Part shown: positions 12,493 to 25,200 of the stretch, one piece after another | Layout of the letters: every line of letters starts with the position of its first letter | How positions within the stretch are numbered: the stretch's first letter is position 1 | Source of the DNA: Oscheius onirici | Lineage: Eukaryota > Nematoda > Chromadorea > Rhabditida > Rhabditidae | Reading direction: 5' to 3' | DNA length: 64,000 nucleotides | Assembly: GCA_932521025.1 (NCBI GenBank) | Contig: OW051470.1 | Span: 7,054,501 to 7,118,500 of the forward strand | Position numbers and translations under genes: made by a program | The notes under the pieces: model-generated | What the model saw: the letters and a program-made list of their open reading frames with translations, nothing else | What the model was told of the DNA's origin: nothing | Database searches by the model: none

Positions 12493-13446
12493 ACTGAAAG
12501 AGCATGACTATATTTGGAAAGCAAGTTTGTTGGCAAGAGAGACACAGGAAACGACAGGGACATCCTAATATAACGTAATTAGACAATAAACAATGTCGGG
12601 GAAAACTAGCAGAAGTTGTTTTGGAATGAGTGGTTTTGCGCTTTTTTCGTTGAAAGGTTGTAAAAAAAAAGAGATGCAATCCTAAAAAAAAAAACATCAC
12701 GGAAAAAATCGTCCTTGGCCGAATATCAAATGTGGGTCTCGTCACGACAATTACTCGTTTAAGCCTTTTCAAAAGAGCAATTCACTGTATTTTTTTTCTG
12801 CGCAAATGCTAAAACAAATGTCCAGGGGAAAAAACACAACAAAAAGTGGAGAAAGGGAAAATATTTGGGAACTACCTTGGTTGAACTCACAACACTAATG
12901 AGCTCGTTTTAGCAATACGCTTTTAGAGCAACTTGTCGAGACTTGTCAGATCTTTAGATATTCGCAACGGGACCCCATTTTTCGACTTGTCTAGAAATCT
13001 AAAGTTCGCCAGTAAGTGGTATTCGCCGGCATACACGAGTGTCCGGGACAATGGGAGTCTCATATTGACTTTTTTAACTGCATGTTCTTACGTTTTGCCT
13101 GGTTCTGATTCAGGCAGTATGGATATGATGCGTATCTACGCTCAGCTGCTGGTATTCCTTCCTTCTCACGACAAGCATCAGCTGTAATTGTCATTTACCA
13201 AACAGATGATCCGGGAATAATCATTCCTAGGGTTATTACAGAGTCAGTAACAAGCAGTTCTGCAATATTTATTTTTTATAAACAACGATATACGGATATA
13301 AGATCTCTATCGAATCACAGTCTAGAGAGAAGGAGGAAACACGTAACAGGACATACAAATTGTAAAGATGAAAAACACTTTAAACTATGAGATCTTCGGT
13401 ATCAGACCCGACTTCCAAAAGATGTTGACTTCTGAAAAGACCTTTT
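12493..13446. other. Intergenic between ATP7 3' end and Argonaute start
   Basis: AT-rich, with poly-A/T runs near 12650-12700. It should contain the Argonaute promoter and ATP7 3' UTR. No supported gene. Confidence 0.5.
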
Positions 13447-16400
13447 TTAAAGTAAAAGCCATAAAACCCACTTTTGCTTTCTTGAACTGCTGATAATACT
13501 ACTCGTCGAGCCGAGAATGGAGCCCATTTTGCTGGATAAGAGTGAGAGACGAGAGCCTCGGAAGGTGGCTGTGGCGTCGAGACCGCGCTGTACAGATACC
13601 TAAATTTTGTTTATTTCATGCCAAAAAGTGAGCAAAAGTACCTCAAAAGTGCCGGAATCGAGTTTCTTCTGATGCTGTTTGAACTCGCTGCAGCACAGAG
13701 CTCCGTAAGTTGGTTTTTTAAATTGGCGGAGAAGGAGAGACGAGGTGACGACGGAGACACTGCTTGCGGCCATGGCTGCTGCGGCCATCCACGGCTGTAG
13801 ACCAATTCCGAGCGGTTTGAAGACGCCGGCTGCGAGAGGAATTCCGATGGCGTTGTAGACAATGGCAAACAGAAAGTTCCAGCGGATACGACGAGTGGTC
13901 TTCTTTGACAGTTTGATGGCACCAACTACGTCAATCAGATCGTTCTGAAAGGTGTTTCTGTATGAATTTAATGAAAATCCGACGACTTTGTCGCCTGACG
14001 CGCCGGCGTTGGAACTTTTCTACCTGCTCATTAGTACCATGTTTTGTACTGAGGCCATGGACAGACACACAGAGTCAGCCACAGAAACACTTAATATTTT
14101 AGATGGCAGCGTAAAAAATGCTCAAAACTGACTCGGACAAGGACAATTCCAGCACTTTCGATGGCGACATCACTCCCAGCCGCAATAGCTATTCCTACTT
14201 CCGCCTGGGCCAGAGCTGGACTGTCGTTGACTCCGTCACCGACCATGGCCACCTTCTCGCCCATCGACTGCAGCTGTTTGATCTTCTCCTGCTTCTGATT
14301 GGGCAGCACTTCGGCGAAGACGTCGGCTATTCCTACCTGAATTCTCCTTTTACAGGAAAAAGGTAAAATCAGACCTGTTTAGCTGTAGTTTCCGCCGTCT
14401 TGGCATTGTCACCTGTAAGTAGAACCACGTTCATTTTCATCTTCTGCAGAGCCCAGACGGCCAGAGCGGCTTCTTTCTTGACCTTGTCGGCGATGGAAAT
14501 CACTGCTACCACCTCGCCTGAACACAAGAGTTACAAGAAATCTGGAAAATTACCATTGACAGCACACAGTACGGATATGTGTCCTTTCTTCTGCTCGTTT
14601 TCCAGCGCATCTGCCGTTTTTCCATCGACCACAATGTTGTGTCGCGACATCATTCGTGCACTGCCGACTATCACGTCATAGCAGTCTTTTCCTCTGTCAG
14701 ACAGTGACCTTGAATTGGCTGAGACTAGCGTGTACATCACTTCTGTGTTGAGCAGGACCATTTCGGCTCCTTCCAAGATGCTCTAAAAGCTAAATTATTG
14801 GTTACATTTGTGTAGGCTGAGTCCTTTTTTTTGTCTTTTTGTTAATTTATCAAATCAAATAAATCTCTCAAGGAAAACGTTTTCCTTGTTTTGCTGAGTT
14901 CATAAAAAAAACCAGTCGGTGAAAGAACACCCGAACAATCTTTAATTTATTATGTCGGAATTAAAGGGGGTTCCTAGTCGGGGTCCCTTGCCGCTCCCAT
15001 AGTTCGGGTCCATTCTTCGCCGCCCTCTCTGACTTGCCTCATTTATGTAGTGGGAACTGCTCCGATCCGCTCGCTGGCCTTTCTCAAATCGTCTTCCCAT
15101 CTCATATACGGCCTTCCTCTCACTCTGCGCTGGTCCAATGATACCCATTAAGTCGTCGTCTTGGACCATCTTTCTCCGTCCATCTCAGCCAGTCGTCTCG
15201 CCCATTTCACTTTCCTCTTCCAAGCTATGTCCAAAATATCGGGCAGTTCGGTCCTCCTTCTCACAGTCTCATTTCGCACTCGATCGAAGAGCGATACTCC
15301 GAGAATGGATCTTTCCTGACGTCGTTGTACGGCTGCGAGCTTCCTTCGTTCGTCTGTGCGAAGACTCCAGATTTCGCATCCGTATAGTAAACTTGGGACG
15401 ACTCAGGTCAGATACACCTTTCGCTTCATCCTCATCGGAATCGATCGTTTCGTGAGAAAGAGACGATGACGGTTGAAGGCAGCCCAACCAGCTCCAATTT
15501 TTCGTGACAACTCCTGATTTTCCGAGGTGCAGGTGACCGAACTTCCAAGGTAGACAAAGTGCTGGACGAACCGAATTGGTTGTCCTTCGTGGGCATTGGT
15601 CATGGCGCCAGTCTTGTTCAGATTGAACACCAGTCCAATGCTATGACCTGCTTGTTCCAGTTCGGTCATCATGCACTGCACAGCTTGAAGATTCTTTCCG
15701 ACGAGAACGACATCATCGGCATAGCGAAGATGATTCAGCTTACGGCCGTTGATGGTGAAGCCGATGTCGTCCCAGTTGACTTCACGGAAGACGTCTTCAA
15801 GTACAGCGTTGAAGAGCAGTGGCGAGAGAACGCATCCTTGACGGACTCCGCGCTTGATGTCAACATCCACTAGGTCTTCCTGCACCTTGATCTTGCATCG
15901 AGCGTCTGTGTAGACCTTTTGCAGCATCTCCATGTAGAGTTGGTCCGCTCCGTGTCTTTGGAGAGAGTTCCACACGGCGTTCCACCCGATGGTGTCGTAG
16001 GTTTTCCGAAAATCGACAAACACTAGGTAGAGATAATTGCGATAACCGTAGGCTTTGTCGATCAGCTGCTTGATGGTGTGAAGGTGTTCCACAGTCGAGA
16101 ATGAGCGACGGAAGCCGGCTTGCTCGGCAGGCTGATTGAACTCCAAACTTCGATGCATCCTGGCCAATAAAACTCGCGTGAAGAGCTTGTATGGGGCTGG
16201 TAATATGGAGATTGGGCGGAAGTTGGACAGGTCTGTGTGATCTTTCTTCGAGATGAGGGTAGTAATGGAATCGCCGAATCCGGGAGGAATTACACGGTAT
16301 TGGAGCATCCGAGTGTAGAGACTGGCCAGAAGTGGCACCATCTCCGATTCCGCCACTCGAAGCTGCATCGTCATAATGGAGTCGTGACCTGGAGCCGTCC

Positions 16401-19400
16401 TTTTCTTCATTCGATGGAGCTGCTTCCAGACTTCTTCCTCTAGTACTGCTGGCAGTACCTCCAGTGGAGGCTTTCCCATTGGAATAACATTCACCGTTTG
16501 CTGGTAGAACTCCTCGAAGAACTCCTTCATTCGATCTCTCACGTCTTGAGGACAGGTAGTTCGAGATCCGTCCTTGTTCTGGAGTTATCGTATCACAGGA
16601 GTCGATATTTCCTCGAAGAGCCTCTTGGACGAGAGTGTCTGACGGTAACAATTCTCGAGGTTCTTCTCAACATTCGAGGCAATGGCTGCACGCAGAGACT
16701 TGTTCGCCTGGACCTCGAACCACGGGTGTTGACATGTCGGTCCCTCTGTGTCGCAGTGCTGGGACCGGAACCCCCTTCTTTTCCACAATCGGCAGTAGAT
16801 CCACTAGGGAGCGCTTGAAGTAGCGAGAGCACAATTATGAAAATTAAGGAAAATTGAACCCCCGAACAATCGTAAAGCAATAATTCTTTAGTCCCTTTTT
16901 CCATCATTGTTGCTCGATAAAGAAAAAAAACGAACCGGAACATTAGCCCTGCTATTGAGCAGATTCATGCACTTGTTGACTCCTTCTATGCGACAGGTAA
17001 CGCCATGACCGGCCGACACGTGAAATCTTGAAGTGGCGGCCCAGATAGGATCTTCCAGGAACTGTTTTGAGAAGGCAGCAATGGCAGCTCCGATGGGATG
17101 TTCAGAAAGGGACTCTGTGGATCCAATTAAAAGAGCCAGCTTCTTGACGGAGATGACAGATTGTGCTCTGAGGGCAAGAATTGCCACAACGCGTGGTTTT
17201 CCTTCTGTAATGGTACCAGTCTTGTCGAAGACTACCGTAGTCACCTTAAATTTGATATTTCTTGGCGGAAAAGGTTTTTGTTACCTTATGAACCCCTTCC
17301 AGCGGTTCACCTCCCTTGATCAGAATTCCGTTCGTAGCTCCAACCCCTGTTCCGACCATTACGGCAGTCGGAGTAGCCAGTCCCAGACTGCATGGACAGG
17401 CGATAGCAAGTACCGTAATCGCAGCCTCGAACGCCACTTTGATTATTCGCTCAAAGCGGAGCAGCGGGGTCTAAAACACTCCGTTTCTAAGGAATTTAAA
17501 TGACTCACTTCATTTGGACGGTCCTCGCCACTGTAGCCTATGATTGTCCAGGCTATCAGAGTCAAAAGAGCTAGACCGATGACGGTCGGGACGAAATATC
17601 CGGCAATTTTATCGGCCAACTGTTGGATTGGAGCTTTACTAGTCTGAGCTTCTTCGACTAGACGAACAATTTGAGCCAGCGTGGAATCTTTTCCAATATG
17701 AGTCGCTCGAACAATTAAGACTCCTTTCTGGTTGACAGAGCCTCCAATTACCGTGCTGCCGGACTTCTTTACTACTGGCATCGATTCTCCCGTGATGAAA
17801 CTCTCGTCAGCAGAGCTTTTTCCGTCGATCACGATTCCGTCTACGGGAACTTTAGCTCCGGGAAGAATCTTGATCAGATCGTCTCTTTGGACCTAAAAGT
17901 GGTTAAACTGCGATCAATTCGGTACTAAACTGTTTTAAAAACGGGAAAATAATATATTTTCAGGCTAAAACCCAATCCTCTGGCTGGTTTCGCCATGCTG
18001 TTTGTAAAAACCTACCAGTTCAATATTGATTCCCCGCTCCGAAGTGACATGTCCATCCGAATCCAGCGTGACCAGCGTGGCTTCTTTGGCTTGAAGAGAC
18101 ATCAACCGACTCAAAGCTTCTGATGTTTTACCCTAATTTTGTTTTAAAATGACTCAATTATAAATTACCTTGGCAGTATGTTCGAGCATTCTTCCCAAAG
18201 CCACAAAGACGATGAGCATGGGTGGAACATCGAAAAAGGTCATCGGACTCGAACTCCATTTCAGAATCATTGCCACAAGGAGGATGAGAATTGAATAGAC
18301 GTAGGCGATCGTCGTGGCCATCACAATCAAGACATCCATGTTGGCTGTTCCGTGTTTCAGGGCCTTGTACGACGCTACGTAGAAGTACCTTCCTCCTATT
18401 ATCTGAAGCTCCACTTTTACAAGACAACGCAGAAGAAGTACCTGGACTGGAGTACAGAAAAGGAAAAGAAGCAGATTGTCGAGAGATAGGGCTGGCGTGA
18501 AGATCGGTGTCTGATTTTCTGGATGCATTGGGGTGTGAAGAATCCAATGGAAGATTATCATGATGAGCATGACTGGAACTCCACAGAGCAGACTGAGCAG
18601 GAAGGTACCGCGCCATCTGGAAAAGTGTCGCGAAATGAAGGTACAGAAGAATATTTGAGCTGAAATTTCCGTACTGCATCTCATGTTAGTGGACTGGATT
18701 TGCAAGGAGTCTAACTCATTTCCCCGGCTCCGGAGAGTCAAGTGAATTGAATCTCAAGTTCAATCCCGAGTGGTAGTACATGGTAGTCTACCCTGGTATC
18801 TCTCGCCAGCCTATCATGTTCAGCGTATCCTTTAGCTTGAGAAACTTGGACACCACAACGCTCTCATCATTTCACTTGGGCAGCTGGATCCGAACCTGAC
18901 TGACAATAAGAGACGCATGGTAATAAACTGGACATAAAAGAGGCGACAGATTCTCCTCGACCGATATAAACAGAAAAACTGAAACAGCAGTTTCTCGGGA
19001 GAACAAACACAACACAGTGAGAGGTAGAGGACAAGAGCAACAATCTCCCATCAGAACACAAGGTACAATGGGCTCTGAAACTTGTCAACGACTTAATCTC
19101 TACCAATCTAACAAATAATTGTTCTTACATCTGTTTGTCTGAAACTCTAATTGGGGATAAAGAGTGGAGCTTTGCGCAAATTAGTTTTTAACAAGTCGTG
19201 ACAGGGAAAGCAAGTGTGCGAAGGGTTCTTATGACTTTGATAGTGTCTTTGGAGGGACAGGGTGACTGGAACGGAGTGACATTTGCTGTACTTCTCCGGA
19301 TAGTTAAGCGGATAGAATGACTGTCTATGAAGAAAGCAAGCGCAAATTCAATCTCGGGTGTACACGATGGTAGTTTTAGCCAGGCATCACTCCCCCGCCT

Positions 19401-21270
19401 ATCCTGGCCATCGGAACCAATAGCTTCAGAAACCTGGCCACAACCACTGTCCTCACCATTCAAAGACTTCGAATGTGATCAGGTCAGGCGAAAAACCTCG
19501 ACACCCGAATAAAGTTTTTAACTATTCCATGCATGCAGATGTAACACAAAAAACCAACTTTTTGACCTCTTCCGAATGATCGAGTCGTTTGATCTGGTCA
19601 TCCTTGCTAGCCAGCTCCGCCGTATATCCTAGTCCCTCTATCACGGAAATGATGTCTCTCGGTCCTATGACGACAGGAGAAAATTCGACCGTGGCCATTG
19701 AGGTGGCCAACGAGACGGAGCAGCTCTCAATTCCACTTTTGGACATCACATGTGATTCTACTCGATTGACATCCGTCTCCGATCCGAGTCCTCCTAGCTG
19801 AAAGTTGTTTTCTGATCGCACGCGATGTATTCTCCTACCACAAGGTGTATTTTATTAAAATTAGAAGAAAGCGTGTCGATGAGAGTGCCCTTGTATCCGA
19901 GCGAGTTCATCTCGTCGACGATTCTCTCGCATGAGATGCGGCTACTGTCGTAGTTGACTTCGGCTTTGGCAGCGATCAGTGCCACAACTATTGAATGAAT
20001 TCCTGAACCACATTTCAGTGAAAAATATGCATTCTAACCGTCAAGTTTCGCAATATTCCGCTCTATGTACTGCACACACGAGGCACACGTCATTCCTTCT
20101 ACTGCCAGCGTACATTTTTCCAAGTTGTCCACAGGCTGAAAGCATCATTTGATCAAGCAAAAAAAAAGTAAAAACTGACCGGTTTATGGAACTTGACGCC
20201 GTTTAGTTGGAGTTGGACGGAATCTTCTGTATTCCTCGACTTGAAAGTGACGTCACTCGATTCAGGTGAGGGGACTAGAGTCGGTTCCTTCTTCGACTGT
20301 TCTCGTTCAATGGAACATTCTGGAAACAACGGTTTTTGACAAAACACCTTAATGTTGTTCATGAGGTAAGCTTCAATATAGAAACATTGGGGAAAAATGT
20401 AGTCAATAATTAGGGAGTGACAAGGACAGTTTTCAATGAATAAACGGGGCACTCCAAATGATCATAGTCAAGGAAGGAAGATATTTTGTTTGGAGTTCGT
20501 TCAGCAGCCACTTGACAAGAAACAAAAGAAACGAACCTCGTGTAGCCATCAACTGAGCATCGAATCCCATATCATCGATAGCTTCGGCTATATCTGCTCC
20601 AGTCGTCACGGAATCATCGAAAATTACGACTCCTGGAATTTTTGTTGTTTAGGCTGACAAAAGCTGACAAAACTACCTTGTTCCCCCTTCAAATCTACGT
20701 TGATCTTTATTACTCCCGGCCGCTTCGAGATATTGTCTTGAATGTTGTTCACACACGCATGACAAGTCATTCCTTTGATAGAAATGACTGCTTCGTGTCT
20801 GGTGGGAGCTTTCGGAGCTTCTATGACGTATTGTTGTTCTGTTAAATGATGTGAATCAGGGGAGAAAAACTTGGAAAGTACCTGTTTTGAGGATGGCATC
20901 AAAGCCCATGTCATCAATGCTTTCTGCCACTTTAGCACCTGTCCACAGCGACGAATCGTAGACGGCTTTTCCTTCCTCTTCGATCAACGAGACGACGATA
21001 CTTTTGATGCCGGGCTTCTTCGAGATGTTGTCCTGGATGTTATTGACGCAGGCGTGGCACGTCATGCCTCTGGAAATGACAGCGGATTAGATAAAGAGCG
21101 ATTGACTCTTACTTGATCTCAATTGTGGCTATCATCTGTCCAGATGCTGATTTTGTGGGAGCTTGTGGACTCGGTACTGGTGTAGTTAACATTTTCCGCG
21201 AAGATGGAGGGGCTGGCAGTCGAGGAGGGAGTGGGCTGTCATCCAGAAGACTCAACCGCTCCCCGTTCAT
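13447..21270 (-). CDS. Copper-transporting P-type ATPase, ATP7A/B orthologue
   Basis: Pumps Cu(I) across Golgi or vesicle membranes using ATP (P1B family). Nineteen exons give 1226 residues: 21113-21270, 20882-21069, 20677-20838, 20537-20632, 20180-20319, 20039-20135, 19839-20002, 19559-19797, 18442-18616, 18169-18402, 18016-18132, 17509-17892, 17285-17470, 16936-17244, 14554-14782, 14375-14517, 14133-14336, 13642-13944, 13447-13599. There are four heavy-metal-binding domains. The first three have GMTCxxC near residues 55, 140 and 265; the fourth has lost its cysteines (GGLGSETDV). Then come TM helices, TGES, the copper-channel CPC (about 744), DKTGT (about 789), SEHPIG, TGDN and [11 protein letters not shown] 39-base intron splits the membrane region at CTPVQ. 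The intron at 14783-16935 contains a retrotransposon. Humans have six metal-binding domains. The orthologue call is firm. Confidence 0.95.
14941..16860 (-). mobile_element. RTE-type retrotransposon (copy 2), internally deleted, in ATP7 intron
   Basis: Minus-strand relative of copy 1. The reverse transcriptase frame is open from 16542 to 15403, including [20 protein letters not shown] and YADD. An in-frame stop lies near 16585, just upstream. The endonuclease domain is missing: 5'-end sequence joins the RT linker at about 16710 (CTGGACCTCGAACC), where copy 1 has about 1.1 kb more. The flanking duplication CCCGAACAATC is at 14930-14940 and 16861-16871. The retained 5' end and duplication show the insertion was near full length, or that the deleted form itself was mobilised. 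It lies in the same orientation as the host gene. Confidence 0.88.
18740..19480 (+). repeat. Pair of diverged tRNA-related repeats in ATP7 intron
   Basis: Two similar segments lie about 18740-18880 and 19295-19480. Both have TTCAATC(C/T)C near an A-box-like site, then GCCTATC and TAGCTT(G/C)AGAAAC. The second has TAGTTAAGCGG (a good A-box match) about 45 bases before AAATTCAATCTC (B-box-like). This resembles a tRNA-derived SINE; the first copy seems internally shortened. Low certainty. Confidence 0.4.
19125..19290 (+). repeat. Dispersed repeat family R2, copy 1
   Basis: Shares TCTAATTGGGGATAA, AATTAGTTTTTAACAAGTCG and TCTTTGGAGGGACAGG with copies at about 42555-43005, 43005-43200 and 49345-49785. 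No coding frame. Confidence 0.65.
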
Positions 21271-22220
21271 TCAGTACTGAAATTTCGCAATTTGATTCAA
21301 AGGTATAGTTTTTTGTGTTTATATAAAATCTCAGTCAAAATGAGATGAGCGTTTGAAAATGAACTTTTCTGCAAACTCGAGACATTGCCAGGGGCGGTTT
21401 TGATGCTGAACAGTCACTTTTTTGGTTATTTAAGCTTTAGAACAGATAAATCACGAAATCATCAAAATTTCACAACTTGGGCAGGCTGTGCAGACGATCG
21501 ATGCAGCAGGGGCAGACAGCCTGCGCCAAGTGACGTCACTCGAATAAACAGAAAAAAAAGCCAAGGCTGCCCGTTCTGCACACGCGCCCAAACTCCTAAA
21601 CGAAAAACTGCTGTAAGCAGGGTCGCCTCGGGGTGGCGAAAACGGGAATACTCGTTGACAGTCATCATTACCGTCTTTTGCTTGCAAAAACAAGTCCAAA
21701 ATGTACTTTTTGACGTCGTCTGCCTCGATTCCTGCCACTTTCAGGGGAGAGGAATCTGGAAAACGAGGGAATTGGAACAGCTGAGAATGAAAAAGATCTT
21801 CCCGAGAGATAATGAACCAAAATGAACCAAACCGCAAAAAACTGTAATAGTCCGAAATCAATGAAAGCTGTGGTTATTCTTTATGTCACCATATCTTCCT
21901 TTTTGTTTGCTCGGCACTCCTGAACCAAAGAAGCTGGTAATGTCTGGAGATAACCAACTGTCCACTCTTTTTGAATCACAGAAAAGATTTATCACATCAC
22001 AAAAGGTGTGACATCATTGCGAATTGAGAAGAAGCCTAGGAAGGATATTTCTAAAATCACCAGTATCGACTGACTCAAAGGGGGATGAAAAACCGGGTCA
22101 ACCCTTTCGAGACTCTGCGATTAAAACATCGCGATAAGCAACAACTAGCAAAAACAGTAAAAATCAACAAGTATAGGCTGAATAGAAGGGGAGAATAAAG
22201 AGGATGAAAATGACGCTAGT
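21271..22220. other. Intergenic between ABCF2 3' end and ATP7 start
   Basis: Contains the ATP7 promoter. Overlapping frames here show no family resemblance or splice logic. No repeats recognised. Confidence 0.5.
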
Positions 22221-25200
22221 TTAGCGTTCCTTGACGAGACCCTTCTCGCGAGAACGAACTTCTTTGTCGATCTGTTTCCGCAGATGTTCCTTGAAGGAGA
22301 AGATGTCACCTTCCCATTTGGTAATGTTCTGGTTGTCACAGACCCAGACCTCTTCGGCAACCTGTAAAATAACGTGAGATGACGTAATAGTTGATAGCAC
22401 GAACCTGACTGACAAGACGGAAATCGTGGGAGACGAGAATCATTCCTCCGGGGAAACAGTTGATGGCTTCGGCCAGAGCGTCGATGGACTCCATATCGAG
22501 GTGATTAGTAGGCTCGTCAAGAAGGAGAAGATGCGGCTGTTGCCAGGCCAGCCATGCGAACGAGACACGACATCTTTGACCATCGGAGAGCTGTTTCATC
22601 GGACAGACCTGCAATTTTAGTGTTGGAGGAAGAATCTACAAAAAGATACCTGTTCACGACCGGTGATTCCGTAACGGCCGACAATCTTTCTCATAGCTTC
22701 CGTCTCCTTGACATCGGGGAAAGAGGACATCATGAACTCGAGAGCAGACTTTTCCAGCGGGAGTTCTTCGTGGAGATGCTGTAAAAGACACCAATTAAAA
22801 TAAGACTGATTGAATCGGCAAGGTTTATTTCTCGTGATCAGCTTATTTGTACTCTAGTGACGATGACAACCTGAGAGGATCACGATAAAGATGATTATGA
22901 TGACAACAAGGATCACAATGCCGCGGTCAGTCAGATTGTTGAAAAAGTCGGCCAGGGCATGTCCATCGAAGGATTGGCTCAGAGAAAACGCGAGAGGAAG
23001 CTGGAGTTGAGCTGGAAGTCCCATGGCGTCGAGAAGCAGCTGCTAGACAGGGGGATTGGCCAGTGTGCACGTTTTGGTCTTGCTGATTCGTCCAAGAAGA
23101 CGCGTGTAGGTGACTTTGCTCTCGTCGTCGAGAAAACGAGTAGCCAGCAAGATTCGCGGCTGTGGAGCATCTCCCCATCTCTCGAAGCCGTCCGGACGAG
23201 TCCAGGTCAGAATGGCCCGCAGTTGAGCATGTGCACCGACATGTCCATCGCCGAACGAAGCGGTAACCGAGCTATTCTGACATCCCTTGAGAGTGAAGTG
23301 AAGAGCGACATCCGAGATGTTACATAGGACGAGAACACAGCGAGCAATTTCGTCACGCTCGACAATAGATTGGAAGGTGAGAATAGTCGGCTTGAAGTTG
23401 GTTCCATTGGGCGAGGCTCTGATCGAAGTAGTAGGGATCTGAGTAGAATCGGTCCTTATTGTCAGCAACTTGGCCGTCTCGATAGATGATTCCGCTACAA
23501 TCGGCTGTGGCTTGCTCTCATCGACGGTATTCTTGTACAGCTCTTGAAGCATGGAGTCGGCATTCGGCTGCTGATTGGACTCGTTTTTTTTTCGTTTCGG
23601 ACTGGTCCTTCTTGGAAGAGTCCGGCATTTTTGGCACTAGTGGCTACCAGCCGCCCACAGCAGTAGAACAATCCAGAACTAGGCTTCCAAACGAGTAGCT
23701 TTCGATATTTGGTGTTTTGTTTAAATGCAATCTTTGTAAATAAAGTTTTAGAAACGTTATACAATTACATCAAACAAAAATAAATTAACCAAATTTACCT
23801 GATGATATCGTCCAATCTTGACATGAGAGTGCCGCCTAATGAGTCCGTCAGTGGGCATGACGTCGTTGCAAAGCAGTTTGAGCAAAGTGGATTTTCCAGC
23901 TCCGTTGGGACCGACCAAGGCAATTCGGGTATCGAGATCAATTCCGAAATCGATGTCCTTGTAGATCCAGGGCTAAAACGTCTCTTATTACGATAAGAAA
24001 TCTCTACGAACCGTGGTCTCGTTGTAACGGAAAGACACGTGTTGGACCATGATGACCGGAGGCGGAATTTCTCCGGCATCGAAGAAGTAGAACTGTTTGA
24101 CAGTTTCGGATACGGCCTTTTCGGTCAGACCTCCAGCAACCATTTTGGCCATAGTCTTTTCCTTGGACTGTGCCTGACGAGCCAACTTGGCCGAACCATG
24201 ACCGAAACGAGCCACGTAGTCCTTCATGTGTTGAAGCTGAGACTGCTCCCAGTTGTACCTCTTCATCTGATTCTCCAGCAATTCTTCTCTCGTCTTGATA
24301 AATTGATCGTAGTTACCCTGAATTTCATTATTGGTAAATGGAATAAACTTCAAATTACCGTATAGTAGACAAGTTTCTTTTGAAAGAGATGGATGATATT
24401 AGTACAGACGCCGTTCATGAAATCTTGAGAATGGGAAACAACGAGAAGAGTTCTCTTGTACTTGCTGAGCTCGCTTTCAAGCCACACACAGGCTTCGAGA
24501 TCAAGATGATTGGTAGGCTCGTCTAAACATGGACGGATGTTGCAAGACAATAACGATCACATACCGAGAAGAAGAATAGACGGCTTCAGGAAGAGTGCTC
24601 GAGCCAAGGCGATTCTCATTCGCCATCCTCCGGAGAAATCTTTGCACTTTTTCATCTGCATAGTTTTGGTGAAACCGAGACCGTGGAGAAGTTCAGCGGC
24701 GTTCTTCTCGGCTAGATTGGCGTCCATCTCGTCCAGACGCTCGTAAATGTCCATCAAATGATTCTGGCTCTCTACAAAATCGTCCATAATAAAGTACAGA
24801 AATCAGTAACGAACCTTCATCGTCGCAGCAGGCTAGTTCTTCGGCCAAGGCCTCGAGTTTCTTTCTCTCAGAATCGACGTCGATAACAGCTTGGAGAGCA
24901 GTCATTTCACTAGCCGGCATTTCTCGAGATACCTGAAATGAAATGTAAACAAAATAATTGCAAATAGCTCACCAAGTACATGTCGACACTTTCCGGAATA
25001 GGAGCTTCTTTGTTGTAGATGGCTTGCATAATAGTAGACTTCCCACTGCCGTTGAGTCCAATTAATCCATAACGACGCCCTCTATTTAGTTCGAGTTTGG
25101 TATCGGTGACAATTTCTCTGCCGTAGAAAGTTACCTAGATTTGATTCCATAAAGTGCTACACGAGAGATTTACCGTTAGACTTTCGACCTTATGGTCAAG

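Noticed and set aside
21385-21825. 146-residue + strand frame upstream of ATP7
   Set aside because: No domain, signal or splice support; the frame overlaps another open frame on the opposite strand.
23018-23045. A 28-base intron to remove the in-frame TAG of the nested MSP-domain gene
   Set aside because: 28 bases is shorter than any other intron here and removal shifts the frame.
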